Source: Arsenophonus sp. aPb
Lineage (GTDB): Bacteria > Pseudomonadota > Gammaproteobacteria > Enterobacterales > Enterobacteriaceae
Assembly (NCBI RefSeq): GCF_029873475.1
Contig: NZ_CP123499.1
Span: 2,790,001-2,854,000, forward strand
Direction: 5' to 3'
DNA: 64,000 nucleotides
Part shown: positions 54,195 to 63,504 of the stretch, piece after piece
Numbering within the stretch: the stretch's first letter is position 1
How the letters are laid out: every line of letters starts with the position of its first letter
The notes under the pieces: model-generated
What the model was told of the DNA's origin: nothing
What the model saw: only the letters and a program-made list of their open reading frames with translations
Databases searched by the model: none
Program-made: the position numbers and the translations under genes

Positions 54195-55616
54195 ATGATG
54201 AAAAAAGAGAAACATTTTTTAACTATATTAGCTATGAGTATCAGTCTTTCGCTCATAAGTATACCTGCAGTAAGTTATTCTGCATCAATGCCACCAATTG
54301 CTTTATCATCTGGTCAAGAATTACCTAGCCTAGCCCCGATGCTAGAAAAAGTACTTCCTGCCGTAGTTAGTATTCGTGTATCTGGAACACGTGTTCAAAA
54401 TCAACAGTTACCCGAAGAATTTAAATTCTTTTTTGGGCCGAATTTTCCCTCACAGCAACAGAGTATTCGCCCTTTTGAAGGATTAGGCTCCGGGGTAATT
54501 ATTGATGCTGAAAAAGGTTATATCCTAACTAATAACCATGTCATCGATAATGCTGATAACATTCAAATTCAGCTTAATGATGGCAAAGAAATTGATGTTA
54601 AACTTATCGGCCGTGATCCTCAAACAGATATCGCCTTGTTACAAATCAAAGATTCGAGTACAGCAAATCTGAAAAAATTGAACTTAATGGCGATAAAAAT
54701 AGCTGACTCCGATAAACTGCGGGTTGGCGATTTTGCTGTTGCTGTTGGTAACCCTTTTGGCTTAGGCCAAACGGCAACATCCGGCATTATTTCTGCATTG
54801 GGTCGTAGTGGTTTAAATGTAGAGGGTCTGGAAAATTTTATTCAAACTGACGCTTCTATTAATAGAGGTAACTCAGGTGGTGCATTGGTTAATCTCAATG
54901 GTGAACTAATTGGTATTAATACCGCCATTTTAGCACCTGGCGGGGGTAATATTGGTATAGGCTTTGCGATTCCATCCAATATGGCTAAATCTCTTAGCGA
55001 TCAAATTATCAAACATGGTGAAGTAAAACGTGGATTATTAGGGATCAAAGGCACTGAAATGACCTCTGATGTAGCAAAAGCATTGAATATTGATGCGCAA
55101 AAAGGGGCATTTGTTAGTGAAGTAATCCCAAATTCTGCAGCAGCCAAAGCAGGTATTAAACCTGGGGATGTTTTGGTTTCAATTAATAATAAATATATCA
55201 ATAGTTTTGCCGAGTTGAGAGCTAAAATTGGCACCAGTGAAATTGGTAAACAAATCACCATCGGGCTACTACGTAAAGGCAAGCCAATGGAAGTGATCGT
55301 TACTTTAGAGGATAGTGAGTCCACCAGTACAAAAGCCGAAGTTTTAACCACTTCACTAATGGGCGCCACTTTAAGCAATAGTACGATTAAGGGCACTAAA
55401 GGTGTCAAAGTCGATAGCGTTTCGTCTAATTCACCTGCAGCAATGCTTGGTCTGGCTAAAGGTGATCTGATTGTTAGAGCCAACGAACAACAGATAGAAA
55501 ATATTAATCAACTTCGTAAAATTATTGAAACTAAGCCTACCGCTTTAGTATTAAATATTTTACGTGGTGATCAAAATATCATCTTATTACTTCGTGGTAA
55601 TAATATATTCAACTAA
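54195..55616 (+). CDS. degQ: Periplasmic serine endoprotease DegQ
   Basis: HtrA-family periplasmic protease/chaperone of 473 residues. Signal peptide about 1-30 (ending SYSASM). Catalytic triad H115 (LTNNHV), D145 (PQTDIALLQ) and S227 (NRGNSGGAL), then two PDZ domains (about 280-370 and 385-470). The name DegQ rather than DegP rests on synteny with degS and a short LA loop around residues 66-92. A sigma-E promoter is more typical of degP; a single DegP/DegQ may serve both roles here. Confidence 0.92.
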   Translation: MMKKEKHFLTILAMSISLSLISIPAVSYSASMPPIALSSGQELPSLAPMLEKVLPAVVSIRVSGTRVQNQQLPEEFKFFFGPNFPSQQQSIRPFEGLGSGVIIDAEKGYILTNNHVIDNADNIQIQLNDGKEIDVKLIGRDPQTDIALLQIKDSSTANLKKLNLMAIKIADSDKLRVGDFAVAVGNPFGLGQTATSGIISALGRSGLNVEGLENFIQTDASINRGNSGGALVNLNGELIGINTAILAPGGGNIGIGFAIPSNMAKSLSDQIIKHGEVKRGLLGIKGTEMTSDVAKALNIDAQKGAFVSEVIPNSAAAKAGIKPGDVLVSINNKYINSFAELRAKIGTSEIGKQITIGLLRKGKPMEVIVTLEDSESTSTKAEVLTTSLMGATLSNSTIKGTKGVKVDSVSSNSPAAMLGLAKGDLIVRANEQQIENINQLRKIIETKPTALVLNILRGDQNIILLLRGNNIFN

Positions 55617-55625
55617 TCATCCAAT

Positions 55626-55656
55626 AAACAGGTACGGTTAACTACCGTACCTGTTT
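55626..55656 (+). terminator. Hairpin between degQ and degS
   Basis: AAACAGGTACGG (55626-55637) and CCGTACCTGTTT (55645-55656) form a perfect twelve-base stem. Only a short T-rich tail follows, so it may be a terminator or transcript-stabilising hairpin. Confidence 0.7.
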
Positions 55657-55716
55657 GTATTTATGGTATCCTGCTATTTTATTATCTCGTTCATCGCTTA
55701 TTACAGAATACTTACT

Positions 55717-56790
55717 ATGTTCATCAAGCTTTTTCGTGCCGTCATTGTAGGGCTTGTTATTGCTGCTATTTTGCTAATAGCTATTCCATCTATCCGTCCA
55801 AAAGGACTCAATGATCTTCTAGACGGTAAAAAAGATGATCAACCTATTAGTTTTAGTAAAGCAGTACGTAGAGCAGCACCAGCTGTGGTCTATGTTTATA
55901 GCAGCGGTACTGGTAGTTTTTCCCAGAATGGGCGCGAATTAACCGCACTAGGCTCTGGTGTCATTATGAGTAGTAACGGTTATATTATTACAAACAGACA
56001 TGTCGTTAATAATGCAGATCAAATTCAGATTGCACTACCTGATGGGTTAATTTTTGACGCATTAATTGTTGGCTCAGATAGTTTAACAGACCTGGCTGTT
56101 TTAAAAATAGACGCTGAAAATCTTCCGGTGATACCGATTAATCTACATCGTAAAGCACACGTTGGCGATATCGTATTAGCCATCGGTAACCCCTATAACT
56201 TAGGACAAACGGTAACACAAGGAATTATTAGTGCCACCGGACGTGTAGGGCTAAGCCCCACCCGCCGACAGAATTTTCTTCAGACAGATGCGTCTATTAA
56301 TCATGGAAATTCAGGCGGAGCACTAATTAATACTGAAGGTGAATTAATGGGAATTAATACACTCTCATTCGATCATTCAGAAAATGGTTTCACGCCTGAG
56401 GGACTAGGTTTTGCTATTCCAACTGAATTAGCAACTAAAATTATGGAAAAACTTATTCGTGATGGACGAGTGATCCGTGGCTTTATTGGTATCACTGCGC
56501 GGGACTTACCCCGTATTCGTTCTAACAATAACGATATTAATCAAATTAAAGGGTTACGTATTTTTCAGGTGGCGCCAAATGGCCCAGCAGAAAATGCCGG
56601 TATTCAAGTCGGTGATATTATCATTTCTGTTAATGGCCAGCCGGTTATCTCTGCTGCTGAAACAATGGATCAAGTTGCTGAAATTAATCCTGGCAGTATC
56701 GTCCCTATCGTACTAATACGAAACGACAAAACAATCACTGTTCACGTTAAAATTGAAGAGTACAATGAAGGAAAATCATTACTACAATAA
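55717..56790 (+). CDS. degS: Sigma-E-pathway site-1 protease DegS
   Basis: Inner-membrane-anchored HtrA protease that senses unfolded porins and cuts RseA. 357 residues: one membrane helix at 5-25 (MFIKLFRAVIVGLVIAAILL), catalytic H in ITNRHVVNNADQ, D in SLTDLAVLKI, S in NHGNSGGALIN, and one PDZ domain (about 255-345). Start at ATG 55717 matches the E. coli MFVKLLRS start; a longer frame to 55663 runs into the preceding hairpin. Confidence 0.95.
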   Translation: MFIKLFRAVIVGLVIAAILLIAIPSIRPKGLNDLLDGKKDDQPISFSKAVRRAAPAVVYVYSSGTGSFSQNGRELTALGSGVIMSSNGYIITNRHVVNNADQIQIALPDGLIFDALIVGSDSLTDLAVLKIDAENLPVIPINLHRKAHVGDIVLAIGNPYNLGQTVTQGIISATGRVGLSPTRRQNFLQTDASINHGNSGGALINTEGELMGINTLSFDHSENGFTPEGLGFAIPTELATKIMEKLIRDGRVIRGFIGITARDLPRIRSNNNDINQIKGLRIFQVAPNGPAENAGIQVGDIIISVNGQPVISAAETMDQVAEINPGSIVPIVLIRNDKTITVHVKIEEYNEGKSLLQ

Positions 56791-56845
56791 GTAAGAACCA
56801 GTAATCTAACTAAGCTACTGATTTTTACCTTTGTAAAATAGCGGG

Positions 56846-58111
56846 TTATTTTTTATCTACGCTAATACGCTCTATATTTGCCCCTAAACTACGTAGTTTC
56901 TCTTCTATTCTTTCATATCCACGATCGATATGGTAAATCCGATCAACAATTGTTTTTCCTTTCGCAACACAACCTGCCAGCACTAAACTAGCAGATGCCC
57001 GCAAATCCGTTGCCATTACTTGAGCACCCATAAGTTGTTTAACACCATGACAAACAACGGTATTGCCTTCTATTTCCGCATGAGCTCCCATACGAATTAA
57101 CTCGGGAATATGCATAAAACGATTTTCAAAAATAGTTTCCGTTATTGTACTAACACCTTCAGCCACTAAATTAAGTAAGCTAAATTGCGCCTGCATATCT
57201 GTTGGAAAGCCGGGATGCGGTTCCGTTCTGATAGTCACTGCTTTTGGTCGCTTACCATGCATATCCAGTTGGATCCAATCCTCACCAATTTGAATTTCTG
57301 CCCCCGCTTCACGTAATTTAGCTAGTACTGCATCCAATGTAGCTGGTTTAGTATTGCGGCAAATGACTTTTCCGCCAGAGATAGCTGCGGCTACAAGAAA
57401 AGTTCCCGTTTCAATGCGATCAGGTAAAATTCGATAAATACCACCACCTAAGTGAGCTACCCCTTCAATGATGATGCTGTCTGTGCCCGCACCTGTGATC
57501 TTTGCTCCCAATGAATTTAAAAAGTTGGCTGTATCTTCAACTTCGGGTTCACGAGCAGCGTTTTCAATGACTGTTTTTCCCTCTGCTAGGGTTGCAGCCG
57601 TCATAATAGACACGGTCGCGCCAACACTAACCTTATCCATAACAATATTGGCGCCTTGCAAACGACCATCAACAGAGGCTTTAACATAACCTTCATCTAA
57701 GGTAATTTTAGCCCCAAGTTGCTCAAGTCCGGCAATATGCAAATCAACTGGACGCGCACCAATCGCACATCCTCCCGGTAAAGATACCTGACCTTGACCG
57801 AAACGAGCAACTAATGGCGCCAAAGCCCAAATAGATGCACGCATCGTCTTGACTAATTCATATGGAGCACAAAATTTATTAATGCCACGTGCATCAACAA
57901 AAATAGCACCATTACGCTCAACTTTGGTACCTAACTGATTAAGCAATTCAATTGTTGTATCAATATCTTTTAGCTTTGGAACATTTTGTAATTCAACAGG
58001 TTCTTCGGCTAATAGCGATGCAAACAATATCGGTAATGCCGCATTTTTTGCACCAGAAATCGAGACCTCTCCCATCAAACGCGTTGGCCCTTTTAATCGA
58101 AACTTATCCAT
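56846..58111 (-). CDS. murA: UDP-N-acetylglucosamine 1-carboxyvinyltransferase MurA
   Basis: First committed enzyme of peptidoglycan synthesis; transfers enolpyruvate from PEP to UDP-GlcNAc. 421 residues. The fosfomycin-target cysteine is C115 in LPGGCAIGARP, so fosfomycin sensitivity at the target is expected. SGAKNAALPILFASLLA, the catalytic KTMRASIWALAP loop and ATDLRASASLVLAG are intact. ATG 58111 is used over a TTG three bases earlier. Follows ibaG on the same strand, convergent with degS. Confidence 0.97.
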   Translation of the reverse strand: MDKFRLKGPTRLMGEVSISGAKNAALPILFASLLAEEPVELQNVPKLKDIDTTIELLNQLGTKVERNGAIFVDARGINKFCAPYELVKTMRASIWALAPLVARFGQGQVSLPGGCAIGARPVDLHIAGLEQLGAKITLDEGYVKASVDGRLQGANIVMDKVSVGATVSIMTAATLAEGKTVIENAAREPEVEDTANFLNSLGAKITGAGTDSIIIEGVAHLGGGIYRILPDRIETGTFLVAAAISGGKVICRNTKPATLDAVLAKLREAGAEIQIGEDWIQLDMHGKRPKAVTIRTEPHPGFPTDMQAQFSLLNLVAEGVSTITETIFENRFMHIPELIRMGAHAEIEGNTVVCHGVKQLMGAQVMATDLRASASLVLAGCVAKGKTIVDRIYHIDRGYERIEEKLRSLGANIERISVDKK

Positions 58112-58162
58112 CAAGAAATTCTCTATGAGTAATATTTATATTATTAATGCAAAAGTATAGTC

Positions 58163-58417
58163 TTAAAAACCATTAAGCTTACGATCTCTTGTCCATTCTG
58201 CGGGGGTATAAGCTTTAATTGATAATGCATGTATCCGATTATCTGCAATATATTCCATTAGCGGCGCATAAATTACTTGCTGTTGCTTAATCCGACTCAT
58301 GCCGTTAAACATTTCACCGACAGCAATTATTTGAAAATGGCTGCCATCGCCATTGACAATCACTTCATCAAGTTTCAATTGTTCTATTAATACTTGCTTT
58401 ATTTCATTTGTATCCAT
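58163..58417 (-). CDS. ibaG: BolA-family protein IbaG
   Basis: BolA-like protein of 84 residues, exactly the E. coli length, with the conserved VNGDGSHFQIIAVGEMFNGM and HALSIKAYTPAEWTRDRKLN. The histidine in GDGSHFQ is a likely Fe-S/glutaredoxin ligand. ATG 58417 (MDTNEIKQ) matches E. coli MENNEIQS; the frame is open for another 12 codons but with no SD. Upstream of murA in the same orientation, the conserved order. Confidence 0.94.
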   Translation of the reverse strand: MDTNEIKQVLIEQLKLDEVIVNGDGSHFQIIAVGEMFNGMSRIKQQQVIYAPLMEYIADNRIHALSIKAYTPAEWTRDRKLNGF

Positions 58418-58494
58418 AATTAAACTCAATTCTAACATTAAAAGATAATACATCTATCCTAAGCGATCTATTATCTGCTGCAAATCAAAACAAA

Positions 58495-58524
58495 CGCTCT
58501 TGGCATAAAAAATGCGCAAGAGCG
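58495..58524 (-). terminator. Hairpin after the mla operon
   Basis: CGCTCTTG (58495-58502) and CAAGAGCG (58517-58524) form a perfect eight-base stem extended by CAT/ATG inside. It sits between mlaB and ibaG and probably separates the two transcripts. Confidence 0.65.
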
Positions 58525-58563
58525 ACTGCTTTATGTAAGCTAGTTTTAAAATTTATGACCCAA

Positions 58564-58848
58564 TTAGTTCATAAAACTCTCAAGTTTATAAAGTCTAATA
58601 AGCGTCTTAAAACGTTCACTAATACCTTCAAATACCCATTTATTTTCTGACTGCTGTTCTGACTTTAATCTGACAAACATTGCGAGCCCGGTAGAATCAA
58701 TATGAGATAACTGGGAAACATTAATAGCATTAATACCTTTGAGTAACTGATTTCTCTGTTGCCAAAAAGCGGGCAAAGTATCACGATCAAGCTCCCCGGC
58801 TAAAATCAACGTTTTACCATCCTGCTCCCAGGTTAACATGGGTATCAT
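58564..58848 (-). CDS. mlaB: Phospholipid ABC transporter STAS subunit MlaB
   Basis: Cytoplasmic STAS-domain subunit (94 residues) that binds MlaF and stimulates transport. The STAS helix/loop reads LSHIDSTGLAMFVRLKSEQ; the conserved threonine seen at the equivalent position in E. coli (DTGG) is here within IDSTGLA. Overlaps mlaC by four bases. Sequence similarity to E. coli MlaB is modest outside the core, but position is decisive. Confidence 0.9.
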   Translation of the reverse strand: MIPMLTWEQDGKTLILAGELDRDTLPAFWQQRNQLLKGINAINVSQLSHIDSTGLAMFVRLKSEQQSENKWVFEGISERFKTLIRLYKLESFMN

Positions 58849-59477
58849 GATTTTTTATTTTCCAATGTGATGGGATTTTTTGCGCTACTGAGCAATTCCT
58901 GTGTCAAGCCGTCAATACCTTTGGTCCGTAAAATATTAGCCCACTCATTTTGTTTAGTGGTAATTAAACTGACGCCTTCAGTAATCATATCATAAGCTTG
59001 CCAATAGCCTGTCTTACTGTTTTTACGCCATTGAAAATCAAGACGTACAGGTGGTCGCCCCTGTGGATCAGTAATTGTTACTCGAATAGCAACCACATTC
59101 CTATCACCTAATGGTTGTTCAGGCGCAATTTGATATTGTTGTCCATGATACATTGCCAAAGCTTGCCCATAAGCTTGTTCCAAATAGGCCTCAATCGCTT
59201 GAAAATAAGCATCCCGTTGTGAAGGCGTTGCACTACTATAATAAGATCCTAAAACTAATGCTCCAGCATATTTAATTTGTACATAAGGCATAAGCTCTTC
59301 ACGAACAACCCTGCGTAAGTAATCTGGATTTTGCCGGATCATCGGTTGTTCATTTTTTAAGCGCGTAAAAGTTCTAGCGGCGGCTTCTTGCATCAGTTTA
59401 TATGGGTTGGATTGATCTATCGCCATCGCAAACGGAGCAACCACTAACAAAGCCACTATTAAGAAACGTTTAAGCAT
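58845..59477 (-). CDS. mlaC: Periplasmic phospholipid shuttle MlaC
   Basis: Periplasmic lipid-binding protein of 210 residues with a cleaved signal (MLKRFLIVALLVVAPFAMA). It carries phospholipid between the outer-membrane MlaA complex and MlaFEDB. Landmarks are YVQIKYAGALVLGSYYSSAT, VAIRVTITDPQGRPPVRLDF and YDMITEGVSLITTKQNEWAN. Length and order match E. coli. Confidence 0.95.
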   Translation of the reverse strand: MLKRFLIVALLVVAPFAMAIDQSNPYKLMQEAAARTFTRLKNEQPMIRQNPDYLRRVVREELMPYVQIKYAGALVLGSYYSSATPSQRDAYFQAIEAYLEQAYGQALAMYHGQQYQIAPEQPLGDRNVVAIRVTITDPQGRPPVRLDFQWRKNSKTGYWQAYDMITEGVSLITTKQNEWANILRTKGIDGLTQELLSSAKNPITLENKKS

Positions 59478-59512
59478 AAAATAGGTTCCTTCTCATCATA
59501 TTAGATTATTCA

Positions 59513-60046
59513 TTAGGGTGTCGTGGAAGATTTTTCATTATTGTCGGAAACTGGGCTTGCTCTATTTGAACGATTAGGATCGCCACTTCTATATAAGAAT
59601 TGCCCAATTAAATCTTCCAATATTATCGCCGGTTTAGTATCTTCAATGCGTCCACCGTCCTTAAGAAAGGTAACGCCCATATCTGGATCATAAAAACCCA
59701 CATTAAGTGCTAAAAACTGTTCACCTAATAATCCAGCGGTAAGTATTGACAATGAGCTGTTATCAGGAATATTGTCATATTGACTAAAAATCGCTAAGGT
59801 AACACGTGGAGTATAAGTTTTCTTATCCAACATAATATCGACTATTCGGCCAACCACCACACCACCTATCTTTACCGGTGAATTTACTTTCAATCCACCC
59901 ACATTGGTAAAAGAAGCTGTAACTTTATAAGTCGGTTGATTTCCAAATGATTTAATATCTGCAACTTTTAAACATAAAAAGACAATCGCAGCTAATGCAA
60001 TCAAAACAAATAGTCCAACTAGAATTTCACTTTTCTTACTTTGCAT
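59513..60046 (-). CDS. mlaD: Phospholipid transporter MCE-domain protein MlaD
   Basis: Inner-membrane-anchored MCE protein of 177 residues, one N-terminal helix (ILVGLFVLIALAAIVFLCL) and one MCE domain (about 40-120) with GGLKVNSPVKIGGVVVGRIV and the pore-loop region SILTAGLLGEQFLALNVG. Hexamers form the periplasmic lipid tunnel above MlaE. The tail is Ser/Asn-rich and unstructured. Confidence 0.96.
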   Translation of the reverse strand: MQSKKSEILVGLFVLIALAAIVFLCLKVADIKSFGNQPTYKVTASFTNVGGLKVNSPVKIGGVVVGRIVDIMLDKKTYTPRVTLAIFSQYDNIPDNSSLSILTAGLLGEQFLALNVGFYDPDMGVTFLKDGGRIEDTKPAIILEDLIGQFLYRSGDPNRSNRASPVSDNNEKSSTTP

Positions 60047-60049
60047 GAA

Positions 60050-60835
60050 TTAATTCCCAAACATCAGTGCAGTAAGCACAAAATCTAAACCCAACACAGC
60101 TAATGACGAATGAACAACAGTTCTGGTTGTTGCGCGACTGATCCCTTCCGATGTTGGGATTGCATCATAACCATTAAATAAAGCGATCCAACTGACCGTA
60201 AAAGCAAATACCACACTTTTAATAAAACAGTTGAGAATATCCTTTTTCCACTCAATGGCAGATTGCATCGATGACCAAAAAAAACCCTCATCAATTCCTT
60301 TCCAATCGACACCGACTAGCGCCCCACCTAATATACCCACTGCGACACAAATCAATGCCAGTAATGGCATACTAATTAGCCCTGCCCAAAAACGCGGCGC
60401 AATCACACGACGTAGCGGATCAACCGCCATCATTTCCAAACTAGAGATCTGCTCTGTTGCTTTCATTAATCCTATTTCTGCTGTTAATGCAGAACCCGCT
60501 CTGCCAGCAAATAAAAGCGCAGTCACTACCGGCCCTAATTCCCTTAACAAAGAAAGGGCTACCATCATGCCAAGACTGGATTCAGCACTAAACATGGTCA
60601 AGACTAAATATCCTTGTAAGCCAAGTACCATGCCAATAAATAATCCCGATACAGCAATTATTAATAAAGATAAGACTCCTACATTGTAGAGCTGTTTTAT
60701 TAATAATGGCCATTGTTTTGCAAATTCAGGTTTACCAAATAAAGCCCGAAATAACAAATAACCTGCACGGCCAAATGTCGCCACCACAGCCAGTGAACGA
60801 CGACCTAATGCGGCTAGTGTATCAATTAGTATCAT
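60050..60835 (-). CDS. mlaE: Phospholipid ABC transporter permease MlaE
   Basis: Integral permease of 261 residues with an interfacial helix and about five spans. Family blocks: SGLFIGMVLGLQGYLVL, RELGPVVTALLFAGRAGSAL and AEIGLMKATEQISSLEMMAV (the MlaF-coupling helix). The order MlaF-E-D-C-B is intact and genes are spaced three to four bases apart, indicating tight translational coupling. Confidence 0.96.
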   Translation of the reverse strand: MILIDTLAALGRRSLAVVATFGRAGYLLFRALFGKPEFAKQWPLLIKQLYNVGVLSLLIIAVSGLFIGMVLGLQGYLVLTMFSAESSLGMMVALSLLRELGPVVTALLFAGRAGSALTAEIGLMKATEQISSLEMMAVDPLRRVIAPRFWAGLISMPLLALICVAVGILGGALVGVDWKGIDEGFFWSSMQSAIEWKKDILNCFIKSVVFAFTVSWIALFNGYDAIPTSEGISRATTRTVVHSSLAVLGLDFVLTALMFGN

Positions 60836-60839
60836 CCCA

Positions 60840-61643
60840 TTACCCTAATAAATCTGCTGCATAATTTCCTGCGGGAAATTTAAATGGTACTGGACCATCT
60901 GCTATACCATCAAGAAATTGCCTAACCCGCGCATCCTTATTTTGTTGCAATTCTTTCGCAGTACCTTCAGCAATGACATGTTGTTCTGCAACAATATAAG
61001 CTTTATCCGCTATACTCAACACTTCTGGTACATCGTGAGAAACAATAACACAAGTAATACCTAATGCATGATTAAGTTCATCGATAAGTTTAACCAAAAC
61101 TCCCATAGTTATCGGATCTTGCCCAACAAAAGGCTCATCAAATAAAATTAATTGTGGATCTAGGGCAATAGCGCGTGCTAACGCAGCTCGTCGTGCCATA
61201 CCACCTGATAATTCAGCCGGCATAAGATTGGCTGCACCTCTCAACCCGACAGCTTCTAGTTTCATCATGACGACCGTTCTAATAATTTCTGCTGCTAAAA
61301 CAGTATGTTCACGTAAAGGAAAAGCAACATTGTCAAAAACATTCATATCAGTAAATAAGGCCCCAGACTGAAACAACATACTCATTTTCTTACGAGCAGT
61401 ATAAAGTTCTGCGCTTGATAGCATTGGGATATTCACACCATCAAACCAAATTTCTCCCTTATCTGGCCGTAATTGTCCTCCAATCAAACGTAGCAAAGTT
61501 GTTTTTCCAATACCTGATGGCCCCATAATTGCCGTAATTTTTCCCCTGGGGATCGTCAAACTCATATCGGTAAAAATCGGCCGTTGACCCCGAATAAAAG
61601 ACATATCCTTGATTTCTATGATATTATCTGCAGACTTCTTCAT
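60840..61643 (-). CDS. mlaF: Phospholipid ABC transporter ATPase MlaF
   Basis: Cytoplasmic ATPase of 267 residues energising retrograde phospholipid transport. Walker A GPSGIGKTTLLRLIGG near residue 42, signature LSGGMARRAALARAIALDP near 146, Walker B LILFDEPFVGQDP, and H-loop VSHD. The GMARR signature variant is characteristic of MlaF/TTG2A. First gene of the five-gene operon; promoter region lies between it and kdsD. Confidence 0.96.
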   Translation of the reverse strand: MKKSADNIIEIKDMSFIRGQRPIFTDMSLTIPRGKITAIMGPSGIGKTTLLRLIGGQLRPDKGEIWFDGVNIPMLSSAELYTARKKMSMLFQSGALFTDMNVFDNVAFPLREHTVLAAEIIRTVVMMKLEAVGLRGAANLMPAELSGGMARRAALARAIALDPQLILFDEPFVGQDPITMGVLVKLIDELNHALGITCVIVSHDVPEVLSIADKAYIVAEQHVIAEGTAKELQQNKDARVRQFLDGIADGPVPFKFPAGNYAADLLG

Positions 61644-61949
61644 GACGATAATAGCCTTTCTGTCTAACTATCATTTAAATATATTTACTCAGTATGGAAC
61701 ATATTACCTAAAAACTACCATATATTCGCTATCAATATTATTGCCAATTTTACTTTTGCTCATTACATGGTCACAATAAACAAATTCTCAAATGTTATCA
61801 TAGTGAAAAATGCTATTTTTTTAATAATACAATATACGAATAATATAATGATGGCTGTAATATAAAACGAGTAATAGGAAAAAACGAGCCTTACTAAAGA
61901 TCTATTAACCCATATAATTAAATTACTTATATCAAATTTGGAAATAAAA
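61644..61949. other. Divergent promoter region mlaF / kdsD
   Basis: A 306-base AT-rich gap serving divergent transcription. In E. coli yrbG (a Ca2+/Na+ exchanger gene) lies here; no trace of it is visible. Confidence 0.7.
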
Positions 61950-62918
61950 ATGTCGGAAATTGATTTTCAAAAAACAGCGAAGAAGGTATTGGAAATTGAA
62001 CGTAGTGGGCTTGCCAATCTGGAGCAATATATCAATGATGATTTTAACCAAGCTTGTGAACTGATTTTCAAATGTACTGGCAAAGTGGTGGTTATGGGGA
62101 TGGGAAAATCAGGCCATATTGGCCGTAAAATTGCAGCCACATTAGCTAGTACAGGAACACCTGCTTTTTTTGTTCATCCAGGAGAAGCCAGTCATGGTGA
62201 CTTAGGCATGATTAGCAGTAAAGATATTGTTCTGGCTATCTCTAACTCCGGTGAGTCAAATGAAATATTAGCACTCATTCCTGTGTTAAAACGCCAACAC
62301 ATAGCGCTAATTTGTATGACAAAAAATCCTGCTAGTAGAATGGGTAAAGCGGCAGATATTCACCTTTGTATCAAGGTACCACAAGAAGCTTGCCCATTAG
62401 GTCTAGCGCCAACAACAAGCACAACGGCGATGCTCGTCATGGGGGATGCCATTGCTGTCGCTTTACTTGAAGCGCGTGGTTTTACTGCTGAAGATTTTGC
62501 ACTCTCTCATCCAGGTGGCACATTAGGGCGCAAACTATTATTAAGAGTGAGTGACTTAATGCACACAGGGAAAAATATTCCCAATGTTGCGAAACAGGCA
62601 ACATTACAGCAAGCATTAGTGGAAATTACACGCAAAAAACTTGGCATGGTTGTGATTTGTAACGAAGAAATGCAGATTGAAGGTATTTTCACCGATGGTG
62701 ACTTACGACGTGTCTTTGCAATGAATATTGACTTAAATAATGCCAAAATTGCCGATGTGATGACAACCGGGGGTATTAGAGTAAAACCTGATATGCTAGC
62801 AGTTGATGCCTTAAATTTGATGCAACAACACCATATTACTTCATTACTGGTAGCAAAAGCAGATACACTTATTGGTGTCATTCATCTGCATGATCTTTTG
62901 CAAGCTGGCATCATATAA
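61950..62918 (+). CDS. kdsD: D-arabinose-5-phosphate isomerase KdsD
   Basis: Interconverts ribulose-5-phosphate and arabinose-5-phosphate, the first step of KDO synthesis for LPS. 322 residues: SIS domain (about 35-180) with VVMGMGKSGHIGRKIAATLA, AISNSGESNEI and LAPTTSTTAML, then two CBS motifs (about 205-322). ATG 61950 is used (GGAA upstream); a TTG four codons earlier opens the frame. Keeps E. coli length (328) and order before kdsC. Confidence 0.95.
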   Translation: MSEIDFQKTAKKVLEIERSGLANLEQYINDDFNQACELIFKCTGKVVVMGMGKSGHIGRKIAATLASTGTPAFFVHPGEASHGDLGMISSKDIVLAISNSGESNEILALIPVLKRQHIALICMTKNPASRMGKAADIHLCIKVPQEACPLGLAPTTSTTAMLVMGDAIAVALLEARGFTAEDFALSHPGGTLGRKLLLRVSDLMHTGKNIPNVAKQATLQQALVEITRKKLGMVVICNEEMQIEGIFTDGDLRRVFAMNIDLNNAKIADVMTTGGIRVKPDMLAVDALNLMQQHHITSLLVAKADTLIGVIHLHDLLQAGII

Positions 62919-62934
62919 TTATTGGAACTAATAC

Positions 62935-63498
62935 ATGAATGAGCATAATAAAATAACAAGCTGTTATGGCCCAGTAGAACAACATATCATTGAAAAAGCA
63001 CGTCTGATAAAATTACTCATTTGCGATGTTGATGGTGTCATGACAGATGGCTTAGTTTATATGGGAAATAATGGTGAAGAGCTAAAAGCATTCAATGTAA
63101 AAGATGGTTACGGTATCCGTTGTTTATTAACTTCTGCGATTGAAGTCGCCATTATTACCGGACGTAAAGCTAAATTATTGGAAGATCGTGCCAAAACTCT
63201 CGGTATTAATTATCTTTACCAAGGGCAAAGTGAAAAAAATTTAGCTTATAATGATCTGATAATCCGATTAAAACTCCAACCTCAACAGATTGCTTATATT
63301 GGTGATGATTTAATTGACTGGCCAGTCATGTCGCAGGTAGGGCTTTCGGTTGCCGTAGCTGATGCGCATCCAATGTTGTTAAGTAAAGCCCATTATGTTA
63401 CATATCGAGCAGGAGGCAAAGGTGCTGTACGTGAAATATGTGATCTGATCCTACTTGCTCAAGACAAGATAGAAAATGCCCACGGTTTATCAATATAG
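62935..63498 (+). CDS. kdsC: KDO-8-phosphate phosphatase KdsC
   Basis: HAD-superfamily phosphatase without a cap (tetramer forming), 187 residues. Releases KDO from KDO-8-phosphate. Motif I LICDVDGVMTDG (D31, D33), motif II IITGRK, and motif III YIGDDLIDWPVM are clear; KDGYGIRCLL and GGKGAVREICDLIL are family-specific. 16 bases after kdsD, followed by lptC. Confidence 0.96.
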   Translation: MNEHNKITSCYGPVEQHIIEKARLIKLLICDVDGVMTDGLVYMGNNGEELKAFNVKDGYGIRCLLTSAIEVAIITGRKAKLLEDRAKTLGINYLYQGQSEKNLAYNDLIIRLKLQPQQIAYIGDDLIDWPVMSQVGLSVAVADAHPMLLSKAHYVTYRAGGKGAVREICDLILLAQDKIENAHGLSI

Positions 63499-63504
63499 GC
63501 AAAA

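Noticed and set aside
56791..56845. Terminator between degS and murA
   Set aside because: Only a five-base stem (CAGTA/TACTG) with a short T-run is visible; too weak to call.
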